Shown piece after piece: positions 36,696 to 50,156 of a stretch of 64,000 nt of DNA. Both the position numbers and the translations under genes were made by a program. The notes beneath the pieces are model-generated. The model did not search any database. It saw nothing but the letters and a program-made list of their open reading frames with translations, and had not been told where the DNA came from. Source of the DNA: Bidens hawaiensis (lineage: Eukaryota; Streptophyta; Magnoliopsida; Asterales; Asteraceae); the NCBI GenBank assembly GCA_021521415.1, contig JAIQDT010003755.1, forward strand, positions 181,384 through 245,383, written 5' to 3'. Each line of letters opens with the position of its first letter. Position 1 is the first letter of the stretch.

Positions 36696-39600
36696 TTGGG
36701 TTCGCTTCCACCGAAGCAACAAGATCCGGGAACGCCCATTATACCCATTCAAGTGGGTGATTTTAAAATGAATCGGGCGCTTCTAGATCTTGGAGCTAGC
36801 ATCAGTATTCTTCAGGGAAGTCTATACAATCAGTATGATTTTGGGCCACTTCGTGCGGTTGCCACCACGGTTGTCTTGGCTGACCAGACACCGAAACTTC
36901 CTCCAGGAATACTCACTGATGTTATTGTTAAGGTGGAAGACTTTTATTTTCCAGTTGACTTTTTGGTTCTCGATTATGTTTCGGGTGAAAGGACCAAACA
37001 GCCTACGGTTATCCTCGGTAGACCATTTTTGGCTACCGGAAATGCCAACATTAATTGCAGAAATGGTACTGTTGACATGGCATTTGGTAACCGTAAGCTG
37101 AGGATTAATGTTTTCACACGTGGAGATAATTCTCCGGTTGATGACGAGTGCTTCATGGCTGATGTCATTGACGAGTGCATCCCACTTTACGACTCTGTCG
37201 TCAGCACAGATCGCATAGCGGAGACGTGTTTTTTGTTTGACAGGTTACAGGTGGAAACAAGCAGGTTGCTGGAAGAGGAGGAGAAACAAATGGAGATCGC
37301 AACTGTGCGAGGAGACCGTCCACCATGGTCAGTTCAGGTGGAACCACTTCCCGAGAAGATCGATACCGGGTTGAAACCGTCAATGCTGGAAGCACCAAAA
37401 GTCGAGCTGAAAGAGCTCCCAAAGCATTTAAAATATGCTTTTCTTGGTAAGAATAATACATTGCCTGTTATTATAGCTTCTCAGGAAATGCTTTGATGGC
37501 AGTGCTGATTGAGCATAAGGAAGCAACCGGGTGGACGATAGCGGATTTGAAGGGAATCAGTCCCTCAATTGTGATGCACAAACTTTTAAAAGATCCAACT
37601 GCCAAACCCGCACATGATGCTCAGCGGAGGTTGTATCCAAACATGAGGGAAGTGGTGAAGAAGGAAGTGCTGAAGTGGTTGGATGCTGGCATTATCTTTG
37701 CCATATCTGACAGAACGTGGGTGAGCCCGACTCAGACAGTACCTAAAAAAGAGGGCTTCCAAGTCGTCAAGGATGACTCAGGTAACGAGGTCGCCACTCG
37801 GCCGGTAACCGAGTGGCACATTTGTATTGATTATCGTAAACTGAACGCAGCAACATCAAAAGATCATTTTCCGCTTCCGTTTATTGATCAAATTGTTGAA
37901 AAGCTATCTGGTCAAAAATTTTATTGTTTTTTATATGGGTATTCCGGGTATAACCAGATAGCTATTCATCCTGAGGATCAGGAGAAAACTACGTTTACAT
38001 GCCCGTATGGCACATTCGCATTTAGGCGAATGCCATTCGGATTATGTAACTCCCCCGCCACCTTTCAAAGGTGCATGACGAATATGTTTTCCGATATGGT
38101 GGGGGAGTCTTTAGAAATCTTTATGGATGATTTTTTGATTTTTGGCACATCTTTTGAGTCATGTTTAAATCAACTCGAAAGAGTTTTGAAAAGATGTGTT
38201 GAAACGAACTTGGTTCTTAGTTGGGAAAAGAGCCATTTTATGGTCCAAGAGAGAATTGTATTGGGCCATGTTGTGTCGAGTCGTGGGATCGAGTTGGACC
38301 GAGCTAAGGTCCAAGTCATATCTACTCTACCTCATCCCACCAATGTCAAAGGCATTAGATCGTTCCTGGGGCATGCCGGTTTTTATAGACGGTTTATTAA
38401 GGGTTTTAGTGACATTACCAAACCCTTATGTAATTTATTACTTAAGGATACCCCGTTTGATTTTAACGATGAATGTGCTAAGGCCTTTGATATTCTGAAA
38501 TTGAAATTAGTTGAAGCCCCGATCTTGCAATCACCCGATTGGAGTTTACCTTTTGAAATAATGTGTGATGCAAGCGATTATGCTTTCGGGGCTGTTTTGG
38601 GTCAACGGGTCGACAAGAAACCCGTTGCTATATACTATGCAAGCAAAACCCTTTCGAATGCTCAATTGAATTATACCACAACCGAGAAGTAGTTACCAGC
38701 TGTAGTATATGCTCTAGATAAATTTCGGCCTTATATTTGGGGTAGTAAAGTCATTATATATTATGACCATTCTGCTGTCAGGTACCTCATGGACAAAAAG
38801 GATGCAAAACCGAGGCTTATCAGATGGGTTTTGCTGTTACATGAATTTGATTTAGAGATTCGGGACAAGAAAGGGAGTGAAAATGTTGTTGCAGATCACT
38901 TGTCTCGGATCATTGTGGAAGATGGAAACTTGGACGTGCCCATTAACGAGTCTTTCCCGGATGAGCATATTTTGTCAATTTCTTAAAATCCTTGGTTTTC
39001 TCATATTGTTAATTTTAAAGTTTCAGGTGACTTACCAGAGCATTGGCCAAGAATAAAGAGAAACAGTTGATTTCACAGGCCAAACAGTATATTTGGGATG
39101 ACCCGGACCTGTTCAAGATTGGTGCCGATCAGATGATCAGACGATGCATACTTGAGGAGGATGTCAGATCAGTGTTGGAACACGCACATTCGTCTGCGTG
39201 TGGTGGTCATTTTAGTGGCCAGAAAACCGCTCCAAAAGTTTTAACGAGTGGTTTCATTTGGCTATCCTTGTTTAAGGATTCTCACGAGTTTGCGACACAC
39301 TGTTTAAAGTGTCAACAACTCGGGAGCATTTCTAAGAGGGACGAGATGCCCTTGAACCCAATCCTAGTTGTTGATATTTTTGATGTTTGGGGGATCGATT
39401 TCATGGGCCCGTTTCCTAATTCGCACGGTAATTTGTATATCCTAGTGGCCGTTGACTATGTGTCTAAATGGGTCGAGGCAATAGCCACTAGGACAAATGA
39501 TCATACAGTCGTTTGCAATTTCGTTCAAAGTAATATTTTTCGAGATTTGGAGTCCCCCGAACTATCATAAGTGATGGGGGATCTCATTTTAAGAATTTTA

Positions 39601-40301
39601 AATTCGGGAAATTGCTTAAACGATATGATGTTGATCATAGAATAGCAACTCCTTACCATCCACAAACGAGTGGACAAGTGGAGGTTTCTAATAGGCAAAT
39701 TAAACAAATTTTGTAGAAAACAGTTCGGGCGGACCGAAAGGATTGGTCAACTAAGTTGACCGATGCTCTATCGGCCTACCGAACCAAATATAAAATGCCA
39801 ATTTGAACCACTCCTTATAGACTTATGTATGGAAAGGATGGTCATTTACCGGTCGAAATTGCACAAAGAACGTTTTAGGCTACTAAACAGGTTAACATGG
39901 ATTATGATGATCCAGGTAAGGCGAGGATATTGCCTTTGTGCGAGATCAAGGAGTTGAGAGACGAGGCATCCGATTGCGCGCCCGATTACAAGGCGAAGAT
40001 GAAGAAAGTTCATGATGCTAACATCCGGTTGAAAAATTTTGAGGTTGGTCAAAGGGTATGGTTATACAACACAAGGATGAAGCTCTTCCCGGGTAAGTTG
40101 AGAAGTAAGTGGACGGGCCTGTATTCGATTGTAAGAGTCGGGAATCATGGTCAGTACGAGATTGAAGACTTTGATAATCATTTGAGACAAGTGGTAAATG
40201 GCTATAGACTGAAGCCATATTTGGAGATTAAGGACATAAATGAGCTGGATGAGGAATCGGTGAATTTTATTGTGACTTCACCGGTTTATGAAGATAATTG
40301 A
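36696..40301 (+). pseudogene. Athila-P pol, broken, RT catalytic residue lost
   Basis: Protease LLDLGASISIL near 36780. RT at about 37493-38400 has the usual CIDYRKLN and active site FMDDF, but motif A reads FLYGYSGY where FLDGYSGY is expected: codon 37934-37936 turns the first catalytic Asp into Tyr. RNase H follows (CDASDYAFGAVLG) with a stop at 38690-38692. Integrase has [10 protein letters not shown] and CLKCQQ, then DFMGPFPNS; a frameshift near 39550 precedes the SDGGSHF and GQVEVSNR region, and the end is FPGKLRSKW to 40301. Other stops lie near 39713, 39805 and 39880. Confidence 0.88.
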
Positions 40302-41226
40302 GTTCAAGGCATTGTCGAGCTGTAGACTTTAAATTCAGCGCTTACGGGAGGCAACCCGGGGTTTGTAAATGTCTGTCCAGTCTGTTTTTATTTCATTGAG
40401 TCTTGTACTTATTGTCTTCTCGAGTTTTGTGCAGTAAATGCCAAGTGTAGGGAACTTCGTTGAAGAGTGGGAAATTAGAGATCAGTAAGCGTTGGTCAAA
40501 TTATTCATCTTTCCAGGTACGTAAAGGTATTTTGAGTTTGGAAATGTGTGCAGGGTAATGTCGGGATGTCGAAAGCTGCATTTTTATAAAATTTTGATTC
40601 CGTAACAGAGCTCATCACGATACGCGATGGGCTTGTTAGTACCTCTATCGCGTATCGCTATGGAGGTTGGCATCCCTAGCAAATGACTTCATCGCGATAC
40701 GCGATGACGTCACAAACTACACGATGGGGTCAAACCCTAATTGTGAATCAATTGGGTGGCGATACGCGATCGCCACCCATTTGACCCATCGCATATCGCG
40801 ATGGGTCACGGTTGACCCGAATTTTTTTTAATTAAATGACCTTTCTTCTTCTTCTTTCCTTCTTCTCTTCTTTTTCTTTTCTTCTTCACCTTCCCATTCC
40901 CCCTTCTCCGGCGACCAATCATCACCGTCCAACCCGTCGCCGTCCACCTACCACCGCTGTAAACCACCACTGTCCACCACCCCTCTCCACTCACCACCGT
41001 CATCATCCTCACCCTTCGTAACCACCACCACAGTCAACACCACAGCCGTCTACCCACCCATCACCACCATATACCACCTCTACCCTCGTCCCCTCCCATC
41101 ATCACAATCACCACCACACACCTGTCACCACCACCGACCACCCTCTCTCTCTGCCACTTCACACCACCGCAGTCTCAATCACCACTGTCAATATTGTTCG
41201 ATTAATCTTGGTCTATCGACTTTGAG
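40302..41226 (+). other. Athila-P spacer after pol and predicted leader exon
   Basis: Non-coding. It contains the hairpin array (40611-40806), then a long pyrimidine tract (about 40845-40900) and CCACC-rich sequence to about 41180, ending in a splice-donor-like GACTTTGAG-GTATGT. No clear TATA box is seen; the best AT-rich candidate is TTTTTTTAATTAAAT near 40825. Confidence 0.45.
40611..40806 (+). promoter_or_regulatory. Athila-P internal hairpin array
   Basis: At least four palindromes around a CGATACGCGAT-like core: near 40612-40630, 40689-40709, 40757-40774 (arms GGGTGGCGAT/ATCGCCACCC) and 40783-40807 (arms GACCCATCGC/GCGATGGGTC). Arms vary in compensating ways. They lie upstream of the predicted spliced leader of the third ORF, as in Copia B. 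Confidence 0.5.
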
Positions 41227-41924
41227 GTATGTTATTTTATTATTATTATTTTATTTAGTCGAAATTAGGTTTGCGGGATTATCGGGTTCATTGTGGTTAC
41301 CGAGTTGTTGGGTTGGTTTGTTTAGTTTGAACTGAGGATTGTGTTATTTGAACTTTGCGGGTTTGTTGGGTTGGTTTAGGAGGTCGTTTGGAATTTACTC
41401 AGTTAACAGGTTTTTAGAGTATTGGTTAATCTTGTTATTTAGTTGTCGGGTTTGTTGGGTAGTTGATTATGCATTAATGGTCTATTTTCGTTAATAAAAT
41501 ATTAATATTTTGTTTTTAAACCCGATTTGGCACATTTTCTTTGTTGCCGACGTGTTGGTTGCACTTCAATCGAAACAGTCTGTCAGTTTAGTTGGTCGTT
41601 TCAGGTTGTTAATTGTGTTTGTTTGTTTATGTCGGGTTGTGTTGAGGGTAAGTTTGTTAATCGAGTCGCGGGGACACTTGGCTACTTTGAATTTCATTGT
41701 TTTGACTTGCAAATTGATTACCTGCATGTACTCAATTTCCATTCAGGCGGGATAATCTGGTTTTGAGAATTACGCACAGGGTGTCCCCGAATTTTTCATC
41801 TTTATTTATTTCATTTTGTTATTTTAAGATTATTTTATTAAGTGGGATGATCGCGACCGAAATGCTATACGGTCGTCGCCACATTGACTGTTCACATATC
41901 TAACTTGCATGTTTGACTTTGTAG
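41227..41924 (+). other. Predicted intron before the Athila-P third ORF
   Basis: Donor GAG-GTATGT (starts 41227), acceptor GACTTTGTAG (ends 41924) and ATG two bases later (41927), the same ATATG junction as in Copia B. Length is 698 bp. No hairpins of this family are seen inside. Confidence 0.45.
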
Positions 41925-41926
41925 AT

Positions 41927-43295
41927 ATGTCTGACGCACCAGCGTCTTCACGGCGCAAGAGACAGAGGACTGGGGCCCGCACTGTACGGTATGATGGTGA
42001 CGAGGTGCCGATTATTGTGGGCGTTAAGCTAGCGGATATCATGGGTGATGGACACCACACGCCGCATCAGGTCCTCCGGTTTGGGATTACATTCGAGGAG
42101 CATGCCAGGTACACGCGGATTAGAGGTATGCAGCTTTTGCGTATGAAGACGTTTGATTGGGTTATATTAGGTACTCTAGAGGCAGATACCAGACTCCAGG
42201 GATTGATGTCGGATCGGTGGCGGGCAGTACTCGAGTGTGACTTATGTCGAGCTCACACGCGAGTTTTACTCGACATTCTCATACACCGCCTCCGACTTCG
42301 ACGAGCCACATGTTGTGTCGTTCTCACTTGGACGACATGTGCATGAGATGTCGGTCCCTGATTTTGCTGTTGCAACGGGCTTCTACACTCAGGAGTATCA
42401 GCAGGCGGACCGATAGTTTTGGCTCACTGAGCCTGATCTGGCTCAGTTTTGGGTGCAGATCGCGGACGGGGCCCACTCGAGTTTTGTGGTGGCATCTGCT
42501 ATCAGGGACCCCGTCCACCGATACTTACACCGCATCGTTGCTTACATTATCGTTAGCCGTCATTCAGGTCGCGATAACTGTAGCAACCTAGATTTGTTGT
42601 GCCTCCTGTCCATGATCACTAGCAGGGAGGCCAACAACGCGATGCTGCTCCTTACATCTTTCGCACGAGGACAGAGTTTAAATGGTGTATCGGCCCAATT
42701 AGCATTGGGGCTGTATATTACCAGGATTGCAAAGAGATTGGGCGTGTTTGATAGATATCCGGTAGGGTACTTCACTTCGGGCCCGGCTACAGAGCCGTTT
42801 GCGTTGGCAGATACTCAGAGGATCAGGATTTGTACTTATAACGATCCACCGGTGCTCATCCCGGTCCGACAGGGACCACAGGTACCACCACCAGAGGGTA
42901 CTGCAGCTGACGTGGCCATGCAGCAGGGGATTCTGACTCATCGTCAGCACATTCGGATCCCGCGCATTGAGCAGCCTCAGCAGCAGCATTTGCTGATACA
43001 GGCATCAGCATCATCATCTTCACAGCCACCACCGCTGCAGCCGCCTGTCACACTAACGATGATCTATCAGAGGGAGCAGCAAATATTGGACGAGGCTCGG
43101 GCCGAGTTGGAGGAGGATCGAGCCCATCGACAGGAGGTTCGGGTCGAGATGGATGAGGCCCGAGCACATAGTCTGGAGATGCGGGCCCATCTGGCCCGCC
43201 ATGATGAGTATTTTCGTTTGTTATTTGTCTATTCGCAGGTACCGCTCCCGCAGTCATTGATTATCACAGTGGAGCAGCCTGTGGATCTGCCATAG
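41927..43295 (+). pseudogene. Athila-P third ORF (ATHILA ORF-1 type), broken
   Basis: Begins at ATG 41927 (MSDAPASSRRKRQR), two bases after the predicted acceptor. A one-base frameshift near 42238 and a TAG at 42414-42416 interrupt it. The best-kept part (42453-43295) includes AIRDPVHRYLHRIVAYI, which aligns with ALRDPLMRYIHRF in Athila-M, and ends in a helical, Glu/Arg-rich segment (EQQILDEARAELEEDRAHRQ) likely to form a coiled coil. No membrane segment is seen. Function is unknown. Confidence 0.75.
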
Positions 43296-45397
43296 GACAT
43301 TACTGACAATCAGCCACAACAATAGATTTTTGGGTTACCTTTTTACTTTTACTTTATTTTGTTTTTATTATTCTCATGGTTTGTATTATATTAATATTAT
43401 ATTTGTGGGAATACTGTATGGGTAACCGGTTGGGTGTATATGTTTATATATCTTTTGATTGCTGTTGTGTTTGATTTATTTGTATAGTTTGTTGTAATTG
43501 AACTTTGTGGGTGTTGTTCGCTATAAACCCTCACGAGACCCCACTCGTCCTCCCGGGCTACCGGGAGGTTTACAGGGCTTGTTGCATACGCTAAATGAAA
43601 TCGTGATTCGTACGAAAGTGAGTTAGGTCTTTTAATGTTTTTAACTAATTTAAAAGAATTTATTATGAAACGACTTAATTTGGCTCGGTAATTGTTTTAA
43701 TAAAATTAACAAATATTCATTTTCATAACTCTTAAATGACCTATGTCTTACACTTGTGAGAAGCTTGCTTCTACACGTCTCAAGATTTTGCAGGTTCGAT
43801 TGTCATTTTGGTAATTGGATGAGACGAGAGTACACGAGTGTTTTTGAGAGTTCACGAGCCGACTGGTCCTTCTCCAGTCCCGTTGATTTCAGGTGATTTT
43901 AGTTTCATAATTTATTTTGTTTTTATTACTTTAAATGTTAAAAGTGTAATTGTATAAGTGTTAGTTGAACCGCCACATTTGAGCCCCGAATTTTAAAATT
44001 GCTTAATAGTCAAAAAGTCAATACCCCGTCCCTCAAATGTTCATTAATCGTTTTATCTATTTTAACTTTGAGGATAATGTCTAAGTATTCTTACATTGAG
44101 GACAATGTAAACCTCAAGTGTGGGGATGGAGAAAATTTGAAAATTTTTAACCCGATAGTACCTTGAAGAGTGTTCAGAAACCAAAGTTGTTAACTGTTAA
44201 TTATTGCTATTAATGCCAATTTATAGGTTTCTGGTCATGGTTGGTTTTTCAGTTTCTCAATAGTCTTACTCACAAATGTTTTCATAACGAGAAGTTGAAA
44301 ATGGGGTCGTTTAGGCGGGGATAGCGAGTCATGGGGACAGTTACACATGTTTATGTCGTCAACCCTATTCCTACGGTACGTGTGTGAATTGACCCAAATA
44401 TATATAATACACATATAATATATAGTACACACATGTCATTTGAGTGCTTTCATTGATGTTCATGGATTACGGGATCGTAGTTGGTAAAATACAAAAGTGA
44501 TAGAGGCAATTATGTTAACCCTCGTCAAGATGAGCGAGAGTGTGGGTACTGGGGGGTTGGGGCCTCATACATTATACATATGAGGATGGTTAATGTGAGG
44601 GGTTTGGTCCCTTAGAAAAACTTTCTTGGACTTTTTTGTTTCATTTGTTTAACCTCGACATCATGTTACGAGACGATCTAGCTTAATAGGTTTATCTATA
44701 ATTGTACTTGTTTTTTATTTTGTATTTGTATTTGTTTCAGTATTAAGAATCACATCATTATGCTTAAAAAAAATTGAGGAAAAAGCCAAAAATATGTCTC
44801 TGTATATTCAGTTATGTATTCAGTAGTTCGTTTATGTAAAAAAATTGAAATCAACATTTATGTTAGTTTGTTTATTTAGAGGTTTAATAAATCAGTTAGT
44901 TTGTATAGTAGTTTCGTTTATTTAGATGTTTTGTAATAAGCCGGGTCGGATCGTTTGAGCTACTTAAAAATTCCCCTTCCATACCCTTATACCTGGTCCC
45001 GTTACCACCCTTTTAAGACCTCTTGATTTGTATTTGTGTCAAAGCAGCTTTATGGATGAATATTTGCTTATGAGTGATACTGAGAGCAGAGTGATACTGG
45101 CACATCTTTTGCTAGTCCATATATTAAACCGAGAGGAGAGATGTTATATTACGAAGGGTATGAACATGTGTGCCTTAACCGGAAACAAAGTACACTTTTC
45201 TGGGCGGCTCTATTGTTTATATTATAGCACTTAACCTTATTTGTGAGATGTCAATTTAAAAACAGTGTCAGTCTGAGAAACTGGGTATGACCTTAAACCT
45301 TGCTAGTATTAATGGTGATAATTTACATACCTATGATGGAGGTTGATGTTTGCTTTAGAGTTTGCTTGAGGGCAAGCAAAAGATAAGAGTGGGGATG
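43296..45397 (+). other. Athila-P tail with two purine tracts
   Basis: Non-coding tail. CATTGAGGACAATG near 44096 is followed by AAGTGTGGGGATGG. A second segment near 45365-45397 (GAGGGCAAGC...AGAGTGGGGATG) directly abuts the 3' LTR and is the likely plus-strand primer. No credible gene is seen. Confidence 0.5.
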
Positions 45398-46514
45398 TGA
45401 TGGTCGGTTAATTTGTATATGTTTAGTTCGTTTATTATTTAGTTTTAATAGTTTATTCTAGAACATTCGATAATTCATACGTGTACTATTGGATTTCAGG
45501 TCACAGATGTTAAAGTACATAATTTGGACCTGTTGTGACATGGTATGAAGACACAGGATGTCCTGCACGCGAAACGAGGAAGTTTTATGAAGTTTGTTGG
45601 TGACCAGGCCCATCGCGATACGCGATGGTCTTGCTTGAGGACCCATCGCGTATCGCAATGGGAGTTAAATCAGCGAAGACCCCATCGCGTATCGCGATGG
45701 GGGGTGCAGACGGGAAAATTAGGTTTATATCTCATTCTTCATCATAAACAACCCTAACTCCGTTTTGACGACCAATAGGCGATTCCAGCAGCTACAAGAG
45801 GCGATTTTCACCACCATAGCTTGTGCCAAGACCCTACATATGATTCATATCATCCGTATTGAAGATCCAATGATGTCAAGGCTCGGCTAATCTTCTAGAA
45901 TCGCACCCGGGATGTATAGTTTGTAATCTTTACAATTTTTTCTCATGTGACTAAGAATATTATTATATTATTATTGATGATTGATTTATAATTATTGATG
46001 TTTGGTATTTCTGAGTGTTCGTTCGGTTTAGGTTTATGTTAGTTTGAACGATCTGTTACCAGTTGCTAGATAATTGATCATATGACTGTTTGGTTAGATT
46101 GAATACAATAAAACATACAATTACCCTTAACTGAGTCACACTGGCAAGGACTGTTTGATAACCAATGCGTGTGTAAAGTGATTGTTGATGTTTAAGGTTT
46201 TGTCTGATTGATCAGTTTTTAGTTAATCGTTAATAATTAATCTGTTAGGTTGCATGAGATAACTGTAGGTTACTTACTTGAATTCCCGGGTGTGATATGT
46301 TTGTTAATTTCTTGAACTCGTTTACTTGCGTGTTACTTAGTTTTCTAAATTCACTTTAATTGCTTGTGTGATCAGCACTATTAACCATTTACTTCATAAT
46401 AGTAAATATTTACAATAATTACATTGGCCACATACTCCTAGTGGATACGATACCTTACTTATCCTATCTAGGTAGTTTAATTAGGTTCTTTATTGACTCA
46501 AACGACGGTCATCA
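45398..46514 (+). repeat. Athila-P 3' LTR
   Basis: About 1.12 kb from TGATGG to TCATCA, matching 32806-33950 with substitutions and a missing segment between two hairpins. It contains CATCGCG palindromes at 45609-45702. Confidence 0.9.
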
Positions 46515-46640
46515 GGTAACGGGTTTGGGGACTTTACCAGAAACCCTTGCTTTTTAAACTCTAATTTTCTAAACCCTATATTATTAAAAAGTTTAAATAA
46601 ACTTCATGGAGAATTTATTAAATATTATACAGGGCAAAGT

Positions 46641-49600
46641 GTGTATAAAGAAACCCAACATGGCTTAATTCCCTCAAATAAAACATACGCCCCTGAAGAT
46701 CATGTTTTTTACGGAATAGAAACAAATAAAAGTATTAAGGGGTCTATAAGGAAAGAGGGGATCTTAGAATTTGTTGAACAAGCAAATATGGTTGAAACGA
46801 GTGAAAATTTAGATAAACAATGGATATTTGATTGTGGTGCTACTGACACGATGACTTTTGAACTATCCGACATAATTTCAAAATCTCAACCCAAAATTAA
46901 CCATATTAAAACCGCAAATGGGGGAATAGTTCCCGTAAAAGGAGGGGGGACTATTGAAATTTCTCCAACTTTAAAACTTTCAAATTGTCTTTATGTCCCG
47001 TCTTTGTCACATAAGCTATTATCTATTAGTCATGTAACAAAAGAATTAAATTGTTCGGTACTAATGCATCCGACCTTTTGTATTTTACAAGACATTAGGA
47101 CAGGAATGATTATTGGGCGTGGCACTGAACGTCAAGGATTGTATTATGTAGACAAAGTGACTCAACATGGTACTGTGATGCTGGCCCATGGGACAACGGA
47201 TAGAAAGGCTTGGTTATGGCATAAACGATTGGGATACCCATCCATAGGTTATTTACATATTTTATTTCCAAAATTATTTCCTTTAAATGCAACATTAAAC
47301 TGTGAAACTTGTGTTTTGGCTAAAAGTCATAGTCATACTTTTAAACCGAATAACACAAAAGTTAACTTTCCTTTTTCCCTAATCCATTCGGACGTATGGC
47401 GAAGTTATTGAGGGACAAATTTTTCGGTTTTTTGTTCTTTTCGTTGATGATTGCACTCGTATGACATGGATCTATTCTCTAAAACATAAAAATGAGGTTT
47501 TTGAAAAATTTACTAATTTTTATACAATGATTCAAACACAATTTAAAACCAACATCCAAGTTCAGCGGTCCGATAATGGTGGTGAATTTGTTAACACATC
47601 AATGACACAGTTTTGTCAATCAAAAGGAATAATTCACCAAAAGTCATGTTCTCACACCCCCGAACAAAACGGGACCGTTGAAAGAAAAAACCGCATTCTA
47701 TAAGAAAAACACGGGCTCATCTAATTGAATCTCAAACCCCTAAGTCGTTTTGGCCTGATTCTCTCGCCACTGCCACTTATCTTCTCAATCAACTGCCAAC
47801 CAAATCCCTTGACCTAAAAACCCCTCTTCAAACACATTCTGGATTTACCAAACTCCCACCAGCACTTACGTTACAACCACGAATATTTGGATGCTCTGTC
47901 TTTGTCCACATACCCAAAACAAATCGAACCAAGCTTGACCCTTGCGGGGAAAAATGTGTTTTTGTGGGCTATGGTGTCAACCAAAAAGGATATCGATGTT
48001 ATAGCCCAAAAAAACGTCATATGTATACTACCATGAACTGTGACTTCCTTGAAACCGAATTTTTTTATATATCCCAACACAATGGTCAAGGGACGAAAGA
48101 AGATAATGACACCCTGAGTTGGCTAAAATGGGTTCCAAAATGGGCTTCATCGTCAGAAGAAGTCAATCATAGTTCCCAACCATCACCTATAGCAGATCAT
48201 AGTACCCAAGAAGAGTCACTTGCTTCACAACAATCTGATGAACCAACAATCAGCGTTCGAAACGAAAATCTTCCCAACCTAACGACGGAGGTAAGTAATT
48301 CTCAAACACATGAAGATGTACAAAAAGTAGTAACTCATAATATTGATAGTTCTAATACTGATATCATTGATATATCTGATAATTGTGAGATAGAAATAGA
48401 ACAAACTATGCAGGAGGAACAAGAACACGAAATAATGCAAGAAGAAACTGCCGAGAGATATGTTCTCCCATCAAGGGTTAACCGAGGAATCCCAGCTAAA
48501 CGATACTCCCCAGAAAAAACAGTAGATCCTCTAGGTATCCCATAGCAAATATAGCAGAGGGAAACCTATCCAAAGAAGCTAGAGCCTTTACTTCCTCTTT
48601 ATACGCTGAACAAATTCCAATATATGTAGAAGAAGCCCTAGATTCAAAGAATTGGAAGGACGCTATAGATAAAGAGATGGAAGCACTAACGAAGAGTAAC
48701 ACATGGAAGAAATGTGACCTTCCAAAAGGAAAGAAACCAGTAGGATGTAGATGGTCTTCACAATTAAACGTAAACCAGATAGAAGCATTGAAAGATATAA
48801 AGCACGATTAGTAGCTAAGGGCTATACCCAAACGTACGAGATTGATTACTACGAGACATTCTCCCCTGTAGCTAAGGTTAACACTATCCGTGTTCTTTTT
48901 TCTATCGCCGCAAATGAAGGATGGCCTCTTCAACAATTTGATGTTAAGAATGCCTTCCTACATGGAGAATTAAAGGAGGAAGTTTATATGAATGCTCCGT
49001 CCGGATACACTGGAAATTTCAAGACAAAGGAAGTATGTCGACTGAAAAAATCTCTATACGGACTTAAGCAATCTCCTCGAGCTTGGTTGGGCAGATTTAC
49101 TCTGGCAATGACGAGATATGGGTTTCGACAAAGCAACTCTGATCATACGTTGTTTCTTAAACAAAGAGGTAAACTTGTAACTTGTTTAATTATATATATT
49201 GATGACATGACCACTACAGGAAACGACGAGGAAGAAATGAAGAAATTAAAGATAAATTTGTTTATAGAGTTCGAGATGAAGGACTTGGGAAGACTAAAGT
49301 ACTTCCTTGGAATTGAAGTACTAAGGTCTAAAAAAGGTATCTTTATATGTCAAAAGAAGTATATTCTTGATCTTCTTGCAGAGACAGGAATGATAGATTG
49401 CAAGCCTGCCGACACCCTAATGGTAGTAAACCACAAACTCCATATGGAAGAAGAAACAAAATTGACAAACAAAGGGGAATGCCAACGCCTGGTAGGAAAA
49501 CTGATATACCTCTCGCAACCCGTCTAGATATTGCATATGCGGTTGGGGTGGTCAGTAAGTTCATGCACCAACCACAAGTAACTCACATGGAAGCAGTATG

Positions 49601-50152
49601 GAGGATTATTAGATCCCTTACGGGAACAACAGGTTATGGAGTTCTGTTTCAACCAAACAAACATCTAAAGATCCAGTTGTATACTGATGCAGATTGGGCA
49701 GGAGATGAAGATGATCGAAGATCAACATCAGGATACTTTACCTTAGTTGGAGGAAACTTAGTTACATGGAGAAGCAAAAGACAGAAGGTGGTAGCATTAT
49801 CCAGTGCCGAAGATGAGTTTCGAGGTATTGAACGAGGCCTGGCGGAAGTACTATGGATACGAACACTTTTGACCGAGATCGGGTTTCCTCAAACTGAAGC
49901 CAGTAGGATCATGTGTGATAACAAGGCTGCAATACAAATATCAGAAAATCATGCTCAACATGATCGTACAAAGCACGTGGAAGTTGATAGAAATTTCATC
50001 AAAGAAAATCTTGAAACATGAATTATAGAGCTACCGTTCGTTCGATTAGAAGACCAGTTAGCAGATATATTAACAAAAGCTGTCAATGGGAGAATCTTCA
50101 GCAATTGTCTTGTCAAGTTGAATATCGGAGATCCCACTACTCAACTTGAGGT
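46641..50152 (+). pseudogene. Copia A pol, broken
   Basis: Protease FDCGATDTMTF near 46828-46860. GAG-pre-integrase LWHKRLGYPS with CETCVLAKSHSH. Integrase acidic positions in HSDVW, RSDNGGEF and QNGTVERKNR, with a break near 47411 and a stop at 47701-47703. An acidic linker follows (47964-48545). RT runs from about 48548 with a frame change near 48745 and active site YIDDMTT (normally YVDDII). RNase H reads YTDADWAGD, SSAEDEFRG and DNKAAI to about 50152, with a frame change near 49500 and a stop at 50019-50021. The gag domain and its zinc knuckle are missing altogether. Confidence 0.88.
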
Positions 50153-50156
50153 AGAG

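Larger units (their letters stand above)
32806..46514 (+). mobile_element. Athila-P: Athila-type Gypsy element, plus strand
   Basis: Plus-strand Gypsy element of 13.7 kb with LTRs 32806-33950 and 45398-46514. Flanks are GATAA (32801-32805) and GGTAA (46515-46519), one mismatch from a 5-bp duplication. Order: LTR, primer site, Gln/Asn-rich gag, protease/RT/RNase H/integrase, hairpin array, predicted intron, Athila third ORF, tail with two purine tracts, LTR. It carries many stops and frameshifts and a lost RT catalytic residue, so it is dead. Its palindromes (CATCGCG/CGCGATG) differ from those of Athila-M. Confidence 0.9.

Noticed and set aside
40836..41021. Small secreted protein with a hydrophobic leader (begins MTFLLLLSF)
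   Set aside because: It comes from a pyrimidine-rich tract and CCACC repeats in the Athila-P spacer; no conservation or gene context supports it.
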